Below are positions 4,867 to 10,488 of a DNA stretch of 10,488 bases, piece after piece (within the stretch, counting starts at the first letter, position 1; the number at the start of each line of letters is the position of its first letter). The notes beneath the pieces are model-generated. The model did no database searches. It was given only the letters and a program-made list of their open reading frames with translations, and was not told the origin of the DNA. Origin of the DNA: Erysipelotrichaceae bacterium (GTDB taxonomy: Bacteria; Bacillota_I; Bacilli_A; Erysipelotrichales; Erysipelotrichaceae); contig CAAGJS010000143.1 of the NCBI GenBank assembly GCA_900770275.1, positions 1-10,488 of the forward strand, read 5' to 3'. The position numbers and the translations under genes were made by a program.

Positions 4867-6885
4867 ATGCGAATTGAGACGACAAGGGATCTGAAAATTT
4901 TTAAATCATTGCTTGGTGCGACACAGCCTGTCACTTCCCAGGAGCTTGCCAGCCTGAGTGGAGCATCGAGCCGGACCATAAAATCGGAGATTGCGCTGCT
5001 CAATGTGCAGCTGCAGAAGGAAAACATCGGTGTCATTGAATCCGTCAAGGGACAGGGTTATGTTCTTCATCCGTTGAGTGAGGATCTTTTTCATCAGTTT
5101 TGTGAGCAGGTTCGTTCCATGGATTCGATATATTTTGACCGCTCTGTGGAACATATGAATGCGCAGCTGTTCATCATGCAGATGCTGCTGGCGCATGAGT
5201 ATATCAAGGCAGAAGATCTCTGCGATGCAATGTTTGTGTCGAAATCGTCGCTGGCGGAGGATTTGAATGCGGCGCGCAGTTTCATTGAGTCCTATCATCT
5301 TTCAGTTGTTTCTGTGCCAGGAAAGGGAATGCATATTCAGGGTCTCGAGCAGGATTATCGTTCCTGTTTCAGTGAAGTCAGCTGTGGCATGTACCGCGAC
5401 TTTCTTCCGGATCTTCATGTGAAGGAAATGGATGCATTGATTTACAGTCACCGGCAGGATTATGAAGATATTCGCCATGCGATGCTCAAGATTGTGCGGG
5501 AATCGAAGATGCGTCTGCGCGACATCTATACGAAAAAGATTGCGGTGCAGCTGTGTCTGGCAGGATCGCGTATGGCGAGCGGCCATTCCCCTCATATTGC
5601 TGGCCCGATGCGGCAGGAACTTGCGCAGACCTATGAATATCAGCTTGCGCAGCAAATTGCCAAGACACCGGAAGTGATGCGCTGCGAGCGATTGAATGAG
5701 ACGGAGATTCTGAATCTGGCGCGTCTTTTGGTTGTGGGACGTGACTTTGATTTGAGCTGTGAGAATGATCTGGAAACGACGAAGGCGGCCTATATCAATG
5801 CAAGTCGTCAGAATCTGAACCGGGCGCTGCAGAAGATGCAGGAAGCGGATGGGCAGCAGATCATGAATATGGATCTGTTTCGTATCTTCATGAAGGAGCT
5901 GGAATCGATCTGTCTCCATATTTATCTGGAGAACCGCTTTGATCACTTGTCCTGTCAGCGGATTACTTCGTATAACGATACGACTAAGTATGATATTTCG
6001 CCGATGATGATGAATCTTGCCCGTATTCTGATCCAAAATCTGGAGGAGATCTATGGAGACAGGATTCGGGGCGGAGTGATCGTGATCATTGCGCAGTTGT
6101 TCAACTATCTGCTGCGGCAGACGGGCTATTCGTATCAGAAGCGGCGGTTTGCCGTCGTTTCCTGGGACTCCATCGTGATCGCCAGACAGATGCGGCAAAG
6201 TCTTCTGGAACATTATGGAAGCTATATTGAGCGTGCAGATATTTTTGAACAATATGAAATGCGCCGCATCAAATTCGCAGACTATGACGGGATGATTGCT
6301 CCTGATGCGCGCTATACGATTAATCGGTATCCGCTTCCTGCGCTGAGCTACAATCCGCTGGGCGTGGCACCGCAGCCGCAGAAGATTTTTGAGCAGCTGA
6401 TTCTGCCTGGCTTTGTGCGTACCTGTCTTGAGGAGTTAATTCAGATGACGCAGTTGTTTCCTGACATGCAGGTCAATGATTATGAGGATCTGGTGCGCCT
6501 GGTCTGTTATCGTCATCTTTCCGGTGCGGCGGCAGAACAGGTGATGACGAAATGGAAGGTGCGAGGAAAGATCTTTCCCTATTTGAATCCACTCAGTGGT
6601 ATTACGGTACTGTTTTTCGACTATATTGATACGAAGAAGGAATTTGTTGAGGTCTATCAGCCTGCTGCGTCGCTGCCCTATCATTCCGTGGAAGTAAATT
6701 ATGTGATTGCAGTCTCATGCCGGGCGGATAGGAAGGTGCAGGATTTGAAGCTGATGGACCGGATGCTCCAAAAGATGGCGTGCTCAATCAAGGCGATGGA
6801 AGGCCTGTTCCAGGATCCTGCAAAGGAATGGAATGACCTCTTTTATCAGGTGACCTATAATCATTTCCTTTATTCGGGTCATTGA
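4867..6885 (+). CDS. PRD-domain transcriptional regulator of the PTS operon (BglG/ManR-like)
   Basis: This 672-residue regulator has the layout of PTS-controlled activators. An N-terminal winged HTH (about 22-66; TSQELASLSGASSRTIKSEI) is followed by a second Mga-like HTH (about 113-160). Two PRD-like helical domains follow (about 195-295 and 300-420), then an EIIB-like domain (about 427-510) and an EIIA-like tail. In family members, phosphorylation by HPr and EIIB tunes DNA binding. Here the EIIB-like strand reads FAVVSWDS (428-435), with Ser432 where the phosphorylatable Cys would be expected. The PRD helices also lack clear His at several usual positions, and the EIIA-like tail shows no obvious catalytic His. 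It has no sigma-54 AAA domain (unlike LevR/ManR of that type) and no RNA-binding CAT domain. ATG 4867 is preferred over the GTG at 4810, which overlaps the terminator. It probably controls the PTS operon beginning at 7027. Confidence 0.8.
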   Translation: MRIETTRDLKIFKSLLGATQPVTSQELASLSGASSRTIKSEIALLNVQLQKENIGVIESVKGQGYVLHPLSEDLFHQFCEQVRSMDSIYFDRSVEHMNAQLFIMQMLLAHEYIKAEDLCDAMFVSKSSLAEDLNAARSFIESYHLSVVSVPGKGMHIQGLEQDYRSCFSEVSCGMYRDFLPDLHVKEMDALIYSHRQDYEDIRHAMLKIVRESKMRLRDIYTKKIAVQLCLAGSRMASGHSPHIAGPMRQELAQTYEYQLAQQIAKTPEVMRCERLNETEILNLARLLVVGRDFDLSCENDLETTKAAYINASRQNLNRALQKMQEADGQQIMNMDLFRIFMKELESICLHIYLENRFDHLSCQRITSYNDTTKYDISPMMMNLARILIQNLEEIYGDRIRGGVIVIIAQLFNYLLRQTGYSYQKRRFAVVSWDSIVIARQMRQSLLEHYGSYIERADIFEQYEMRRIKFADYDGMIAPDARYTINRYPLPALSYNPLGVAPQPQKIFEQLILPGFVRTCLEELIQMTQLFPDMQVNDYEDLVRLVCYRHLSGAAAEQVMTKWKVRGKIFPYLNPLSGITVLFFDYIDTKKEFVEVYQPAASLPYHSVEVNYVIAVSCRADRKVQDLKLMDRMLQKMACSIKAMEGLFQDPAKEWNDLFYQVTYNHFLYSGH

Positions 6886-6918
6886 TTCAATTGAAATGAA
6901 ATATGGTGTTTGGGAATC

Positions 6919-6949
6919 GTTTCACCTGTATGGGTGAAACTTTTCTTTT
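6919..6949 (+). terminator. Rho-independent terminator after the regulator gene
   Basis: GTTTCACC (6919-6926) pairs perfectly with GGTGAAAC (6933-6940) around a 6-base loop, followed by TTTTCTTTT (6941-6949). It ends the regulator transcript 33 bases after the stop, so the PTS operon downstream probably has its own promoter. It could alternatively be read through under control, but no antiterminator-type RNA-binding protein is encoded here. Confidence 0.85.
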
Positions 6950-6977
6950 CTGCACCTTCGGGGCGAAAACCTGCGTA

Positions 6978-7006
6978 TTCAAGTGATTTTGGGCATCTGC
7001 TATGTT
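6978..7006 (+). promoter_or_regulatory. Possible extended -10 promoter of the PTS operon
   Basis: TGC precedes TATGTT (7001-7006), giving an extended -10. The hexamer 17 bases upstream (TTCAAG, 6978-6983) is a poor -35, as expected for a promoter that needs an activator. The predicted start at about 7013 would leave the ribosome site (AGGGAG, 7013-7018) at the very 5' end, so the call is weak. Confidence 0.3.
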
Positions 7007-7026
7007 TTTGGCAGGGAGAAACAGAA

Positions 7027-7443
7027 ATGCTCAGATTATTTCTATCATCACATGGTCATTTAGCCAGCGGTATGAAGAGTTCGGTGGAGATTCTCAGCGG
7101 CGCCAATGATCGGCTGACTGTATTCGATGCCTATGTTAACGAAGAGAATGTGAAGGATGTTCTGGATAACTACTTTGCAAGTGTTGTGAAGCCTGAGGAT
7201 CAGGTGATTCTGTTATCGGATCTTTATGGCGGCAGCGTCAATCAGGTGATGTACCTGTATCTGGATAGGCCGAATGTTTCGCTTGTTGCGGGCGTCAACC
7301 TGGCCCTGGTACTGGAGCTGGCGGTTCGTGAAAGTGTCACGAAGGATGAGCTTTCGCAGCTTGTGGAACAGAGCCGGACAATGCTTCGAGTCGTAGAACA
7401 GGAAACGGACAATACACAAGATACACAGGACGATTTCTTCTGA
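7027..7443 (+). CDS. PTS mannose/sorbose-family EIIA component
   Basis: This 138-residue cytoplasmic phosphocarrier accepts phosphate from HPr and passes it to EIIB. The active His is His9 in LSSHGHLASGM, matching the T/S-H-G motif of EIIA-Man. The second hallmark, SDLYGGS (64-70), corresponds to the tDlfGGsP loop. AGGGAG at 7013-7018, 8 bases before ATG 7027, supports this start; the in-frame GTG at 6910 lies ahead of the terminator hairpin and is rejected. It is the first gene of the IIA-IIB-IIC-IID operon, with 35 bases before the next gene. Unlike many EIIAB-Man proteins, A and B are separate here. The C-terminus is an acidic tail ending in QDTQDDFF, resembling the last residues of EIIC in the same operon. 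Confidence 0.92.
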   Translation: MLRLFLSSHGHLASGMKSSVEILSGANDRLTVFDAYVNEENVKDVLDNYFASVVKPEDQVILLSDLYGGSVNQVMYLYLDRPNVSLVAGVNLALVLELAVRESVTKDELSQLVEQSRTMLRVVEQETDNTQDTQDDFF

Positions 7444-7478
7444 AATAGGAAGATCAAAGATAAAGGAGACTGGAAATC

Positions 7479-7973
7479 ATGATTACTCTGATACGTTTGG
7501 ATGAGCGTTTGATTCATGGGCAGATTGCCATCAAGTGGTCGCGCCATACGGGTGTGGATCGCATCATGGTAGCCAACGATGCGGCGGCAGCCAATGAGAC
7601 GGTGAAGCGGTCGCTGATGATGGCGGCGCCGGCAACCTGCAAAACGGCGATTCACAGTGTCGACGATACGCTGAAGATGCTGGAAAATCCGAAGGCTGCG
7701 GATCATAAGATTCTGCTGATTGTGAATAATCCGAAGGATCTTCTGAAGGTTCTGAACACACGCAAGGATATTGAAAAGATCAATATCGGCAACTATGGCC
7801 GTATCGCTGCGAAGCGCAATGGTGAGGAGCGTAAGACCTATGGTGCGAATCTGTATCTTTACGAGGATGAGGCCGAGGATCTGAAGAAGGTTTGTGAATA
7901 CGGGATTGAAGCCGTTTATCAGACGACGCCGGAGGATGTTCCGGAGCCGCTGGATAAGGTGCTTTCCAAATAA
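7479..7973 (+). CDS. PTS mannose/fructose/sorbose-family EIIB component
   Basis: This 164-residue protein is the size of a single PTSIIB_sorb domain. The phosphorylatable His is His13 in IRLDERLIHGQIAIKW, the signature of this family, in which EIIB is phosphorylated on His rather than Cys. It takes phosphate from EIIA-His9 and donates it to the sugar bound by EIIC/EIID at the membrane. The RIMVANDAAA segment (about 28-37) and the KILLIVNN segment (about 77-84) match the family's core strands. AAAGGAG at 7462-7468 sets the start. It lies 21 bases before EIIC in an uninterrupted operon. Substrate cannot be assigned from this subunit alone. Confidence 0.93.
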   Translation: MITLIRLDERLIHGQIAIKWSRHTGVDRIMVANDAAAANETVKRSLMMAAPATCKTAIHSVDDTLKMLENPKAADHKILLIVNNPKDLLKVLNTRKDIEKINIGNYGRIAAKRNGEERKTYGANLYLYEDEAEDLKKVCEYGIEAVYQTTPEDVPEPLDKVLSK

Positions 7974-7994
7974 TAGAGAAAGGGGAACAATAGT

Positions 7995-8807
7995 ATGATT
8001 CATGCAGCAATTATCTGTGCTTTTACCTACATATTAATTACGTATGTAGATACAAGCATGCTGTCGTGGCAGTGCTTGACACGGCCAATCGTTGTGGCTC
8101 CGCTGGTTGGAGCGATGCTGGGGGATTTCCGTACCGGTATTATTATGGGTGCTTCGCTGGAGTCCATCTTTATGGGAATCTCGGCAATTGGCGGCGCCAT
8201 TCCTGCTGATGCGACGACAGCCAGCATCATTGCGGTTGCCTATACGATTTTGACAGGTGCTTCAGCTGAGGAGGGACTTGCCATTGCGATGCCGATCGGT
8301 ACGGTTATGGCGAGCTTCAATTCACTGATCATGTCTGCGATCGGGACGCCGATGTCCGCCTATTGGGAAAAGTGTGCGACAACAAACATTAAGCGTTTTA
8401 ACTGGCAGGTGTGCCTGTTCCAGCTTGCCTGCACAGCAATTACGGGGATCGTTATGTTTGTCGCGGTTGCCTATGGTGTTGAGGGGTTGAATGCGTTTTT
8501 GAATGCTCTGCCTGGCTGGGTGATGCGTGGATTGTCAGCTTCGAGCTCAATGATGGTTGCAGTTGGCTTTGCGATTTTGACTTCGATGATCTGGGATCGT
8601 GAGGTTGCGGCATTCTTCTTTGTCGGTTATGTTCTGGCTGCTTATCTAAATCTGGGTACGCTGCCGATTGCGATTCTTGGCTTTGCGGCTGCAGCAGCGC
8701 TGTTCTATTCCAATAAGCGCGTGATCGATATGAAGCAGGAGCTGAAGAACGAGGGCGTCAAGAGTGATACAGCAAACAATTCGAACGATGAGGAGGATTT
8801 CTTCTGA
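7995..8807 (+). CDS. PTS mannose/sorbose-family EIIC permease subunit
   Basis: This 270-residue integral membrane protein of the EII-Sor (ManY/AgaC-type) family forms the sugar channel with EIID. The family motif region is FRTGIIMGASLESIFMGIS, followed by IGGAIPADATTAS, the conserved re-entrant/substrate region. Several long hydrophobic helices follow up to about residue 245, then a charged cytoplasmic tail ending in NSNDEEDFF. AGGGGA at 7981-7986 lies 8 bases before ATG 7995. The tail codons GAG GAG GAT (within 8790-8798) contain AGGAGG, placed to act as the ribosome binding site of the next gene. The stop TGA shares one base with the EIID start (TGATG at 8805-8809), so the two subunits are probably made in coupled fashion. 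Confidence 0.93.
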   Translation: MIHAAIICAFTYILITYVDTSMLSWQCLTRPIVVAPLVGAMLGDFRTGIIMGASLESIFMGISAIGGAIPADATTASIIAVAYTILTGASAEEGLAIAMPIGTVMASFNSLIMSAIGTPMSAYWEKCATTNIKRFNWQVCLFQLACTAITGIVMFVAVAYGVEGLNAFLNALPGWVMRGLSASSSMMVAVGFAILTSMIWDREVAAFFFVGYVLAAYLNLGTLPIAILGFAAAAALFYSNKRVIDMKQELKNEGVKSDTANNSNDEEDFF

Positions 8808-9622
8808 TGGCTAAGAATGAATTAACGGTGGAAGAAAAGTCCACATTGAAAAAGATGTTTCTTGCGTCACATCTGGTCTTTATGAGCTTCAATATGGCCA
8901 AGATGGAGGCTAATGGCTTTACAATGACTATGGAGCCGGCGATTGAGACGATCTACAAGGATAAGCCGGAAGAGAAGAAGGCTGCCTATGAGCGTCATCA
9001 GCAGTTCTTCAATACGCATGCAGTTGCGTTCAACTTCATTGCCGGCCTTGCCTATGCAATGGAAAAGCAGCACGCGAAGGGCGAAGTGGACGCCGACACC
9101 ATTAACAATATTAAGGCTGCGCTCATGGGCCCGACGGCCGGTATGTTTGACTCGTTGTTCTTTAATACGCTGCGTGTCATTGCGGCTGGCATCGGTATCG
9201 GACTATGTTCGCAGGGCAACTTTGCGGGTACGATCATCTTCATTCTGCTGTATGGTGTGACGCAGTCGATTCTGAAGTGGCTTCTGCTGCGGGTTGGCTA
9301 TACGACAGGTACCTCCTTCATTGACAACATCTTCTCTACCGGTATGATGTCGGTTCTTTCCAAGAGTGCTTCGCTGCTTGGTCTGATGATGGTTGGCGCC
9401 ATGACGGCGACGATGGTCAATGTTCCGCTGAACTGGACGATCGTAACGGGTGATACGTCGGTTGTTGTTCTGGATATTATCAATGGCATTTTCCCGGGGC
9501 TGCTCGGTGTGATTCTGCTGTTTGTGATGGTCAACCTGATTAAGAAGGGCTGGCGGCCGACGCGTCTCATTCTTTTGATCTTCATTATTTCGTTTGTTGG
9601 TGCGATTCTTGGTATCTTCTGA
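8807..9622 (+). CDS. PTS mannose-family EIID subunit
   Basis: This 271-residue protein is the second membrane subunit of the transporter, found only in the mannose PTS family. The N-terminal part is largely cytoplasmic or amphipathic and has the family pattern YERHQQFFNTH (61-71). It is followed by LMGPTAGMFDSLFFNTLR (106-123), matching the conserved MGPLAGIGDS-type motif with Asp115 retained. C-terminal hydrophobic segments (about 130-165, 180-205 and 220-270) anchor it. The start overlaps the EIIC stop by one base, and its ribosome site lies within the EIIC coding sequence (AGGAGG, 8791-8796). With EIIC it forms the translocation unit; these systems carry mannose, glucose, GlcNAc, GalNAc, sorbose or related sugars. 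Confidence 0.93.
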   Translation: MAKNELTVEEKSTLKKMFLASHLVFMSFNMAKMEANGFTMTMEPAIETIYKDKPEEKKAAYERHQQFFNTHAVAFNFIAGLAYAMEKQHAKGEVDADTINNIKAALMGPTAGMFDSLFFNTLRVIAAGIGIGLCSQGNFAGTIIFILLYGVTQSILKWLLLRVGYTTGTSFIDNIFSTGMMSVLSKSASLLGLMMVGAMTATMVNVPLNWTIVTGDTSVVVLDIINGIFPGLLGVILLFVMVNLIKKGWRPTRLILLIFIISFVGAILGIF

Positions 9623-9651
9623 TTATTTACAGTATACGAAAGGAGCTGAGC

Positions 9652-10458
9652 ATGAAGCTGTTGGTTCGGGGAGATGATTTCGGATTTACCAAGGCTGTTA
9701 CCTATGGCATTGTGGATGCGATTGACAACGGTGTTCTGAGGAATACAGGTCTGTTTACGAATATGCCTTCGTCTGCGCTGGCAGCTTCCATGATGGATGG
9801 GCGTGATGAAGTCTGCTTCGGCATCGATTTCAACATCGTTGCCGGAAAGCCCGTATCGGATCCGAAGGATGTGCCGCATCTTGTGGATGAAAACGGGAAC
9901 TTCATCCGTTCTGGCAGGCGGGTGAGTGATCCGCGCTATCAGAGTGAGGAGGGGCAGAATGAGCTGTTCCCCTATGATGAAGTCTACCGGGAGCTGAAGG
10001 CACAGTATGATCGGTTTCTGGAGCTGCGCCATGGTGTGAAGCCGGGTTATCTGCATCCGCATTCGATCATGCCTGCAAACTATATTCGTGCGATCCGTCA
10101 GCTGAGCCAGGAGACGGGCATTCCGTTCTCGATGGATATTCAGAAAAAATACGGCTTCGTTTCTGTGTTTACGTTCAAGAAACAGGATTTTACGAAGACC
10201 ATGAATACGAAGGTCTTTGATCCGATGGCTCAGCTGAACAAGAATCCTCTCAAAGATGTTCAGGATTACAGTGACCAGCTTCTTTCCAGTCACTATGTCG
10301 AGATCGGGGGACATCCCGGCTTCGTTGATGCCGAACTGCTCGATAATACGACACTGTCATTAGAACGTGTACGCGACCATGCGATGATGACAAGTGACTG
10401 GATCAAAAACTGGGTGAAAGACAATTCCGTTGAATTGATTACCTATCGTGATCTGTAA
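9652..10458 (+). CDS. ChbG/YdjC-family carbohydrate deacetylase
   Basis: This 268-residue protein belongs to the YdjC/ChbG family of metal-dependent deacetylases, which remove N-acetyl groups from (phosphorylated) amino sugars such as chitobiose phosphate. Visible family features are VRGDDFGFTKAVTYGI (5-20, with Asp8/Asp9), the second metal-site region YLHPHS (133-138, His135 and His137), and GGHPGFVD (219-226) near the C-terminus. The usual GlHxN segment, whose His is a metal ligand, reads FGIDFN (56-61) here, with Asp59 in place of His; the following NIVAGKPVSDP is typical. The enzyme may use a changed metal site or may have lost activity. AAAGGAG at 9639-9645, 6 bases before ATG 9652, fixes the start, 29 bases after EIID. 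Its position suggests that it acts on the sugar delivered by this PTS. Confidence 0.85.
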   Translation: MKLLVRGDDFGFTKAVTYGIVDAIDNGVLRNTGLFTNMPSSALAASMMDGRDEVCFGIDFNIVAGKPVSDPKDVPHLVDENGNFIRSGRRVSDPRYQSEEGQNELFPYDEVYRELKAQYDRFLELRHGVKPGYLHPHSIMPANYIRAIRQLSQETGIPFSMDIQKKYGFVSVFTFKKQDFTKTMNTKVFDPMAQLNKNPLKDVQDYSDQLLSSHYVEIGGHPGFVDAELLDNTTLSLERVRDHAMMTSDWIKNWVKDNSVELITYRDL

Positions 10459-10470
10459 GCTGTAAAGCAA

Positions 10471-10488
10471 AACCGGCGCCATGGCGCC
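10471..10488 (+). terminator. Probable terminator after the PTS operon, cut by the window end
   Basis: An A-run and CC are followed by GGCGCCATGGCGCC (10475-10488), a perfect 14-base palindrome at the very end of the window and 16 bases after the deacetylase stop. The position and GC-rich symmetry suggest the stem of an intrinsic terminator. The T-run that would prove it lies outside. Confidence 0.45.

Noticed and set aside
5302..6252. Long minus-strand open frame (316 aa) across the PRD regulator
   Set aside because: Shadow of the regulator; Arg/His/Leu/Gln-rich product with no recognisable domain, and the + strand frame is a coherent multi-domain regulator.
6911..6924. Second cre-like site (TGGGAATCGTTTCA) before the PTS operon
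   Set aside because: The central CG of the pattern is shifted by one base, and the sequence is explained as part of the terminator stem.
6910..7026. GTG start extending EIIA by 39 residues
   Set aside because: The extension covers the terminator hairpin and probable promoter, and His9 sits correctly near the N-terminus with ATG 7027.
9298..10314. Minus-strand open frame (338 aa) spanning the end of EIID and the deacetylase
   Set aside because: It crosses two well-supported + strand genes, has biased composition and matches no family.
1..10488. CRISPR array, tRNA or rRNA genes
   Set aside because: No regularly spaced repeats, tRNA cloverleaf-like segments or rRNA-like conserved stretches were noticed on either strand when reading by eye.

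Overview
The window looks like chromosomal DNA of a low-to-mid GC Bacillota (Firmicutes). The reasons are AGGAGG-type ribosome binding sites, Rho-independent hairpin plus T-run terminators, a mannose-family PTS operon with a PRD-type regulator, and a P-II-like/antiporter pair. An Erysipelotrichaceae-like host is my best guess from protein style, but this is inference. All real genes lie on the + strand.

Layout. (1) 1-1429: the C-terminal end of a P-II-like signalling protein, translationally coupled (ATGA overlap) to a CPA2-type cation:proton antiporter, closed by a strong terminator. (2) 1483-2615: a 276-residue protein of unknown function, followed by a truncated duplicate of its own 5' end whose start codon reads ACG instead of ATG, then scrambled sequence. 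(3) 2713-4014: an AAA_14/DUF4143 ATPase in visibly AT-richer DNA, with an imperfect direct repeat in front of it and a perfect 9-bp hairpin at its end. Regions 2 and 3 look like a rearranged, partly acquired segment. (4) 4116-4775: a protein with a C-terminal double zinc ribbon, preceded by a 13-bp operator-like palindrome and followed by a terminator.

(5) 4832-10488: a PTS regulon. A 672-residue DNA-binding PRD regulator appears to be transcribed from a TTGACT-17-TACATT promoter whose expected +1 falls on the A of its ATG, so the mRNA may be leaderless. A cre-like site overlaps the -10. After a strong terminator come the genes for EIIA, EIIB, EIIC and EIID of a mannose/sorbose-family phosphotransferase, then a ChbG/YdjC-family carbohydrate deacetylase, then the start of a probable terminator cut off by the window end. 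Together they suggest uptake and phosphorylation of an acetylated sugar or disaccharide, followed by deacetylation inside the cell. The deacetylase has Asp where the family usually has a metal-binding His, so its activity is open.

No RNA genes, CRISPR arrays or complete insertion sequences were seen. The window is mostly recognisable families. The less ordinary points are the putative leaderless, catabolite-controlled regulator, the altered deacetylase ligand, the gene relic beside the ATPase island, and the matching acidic-DFF tails of EIIA and EIIC.
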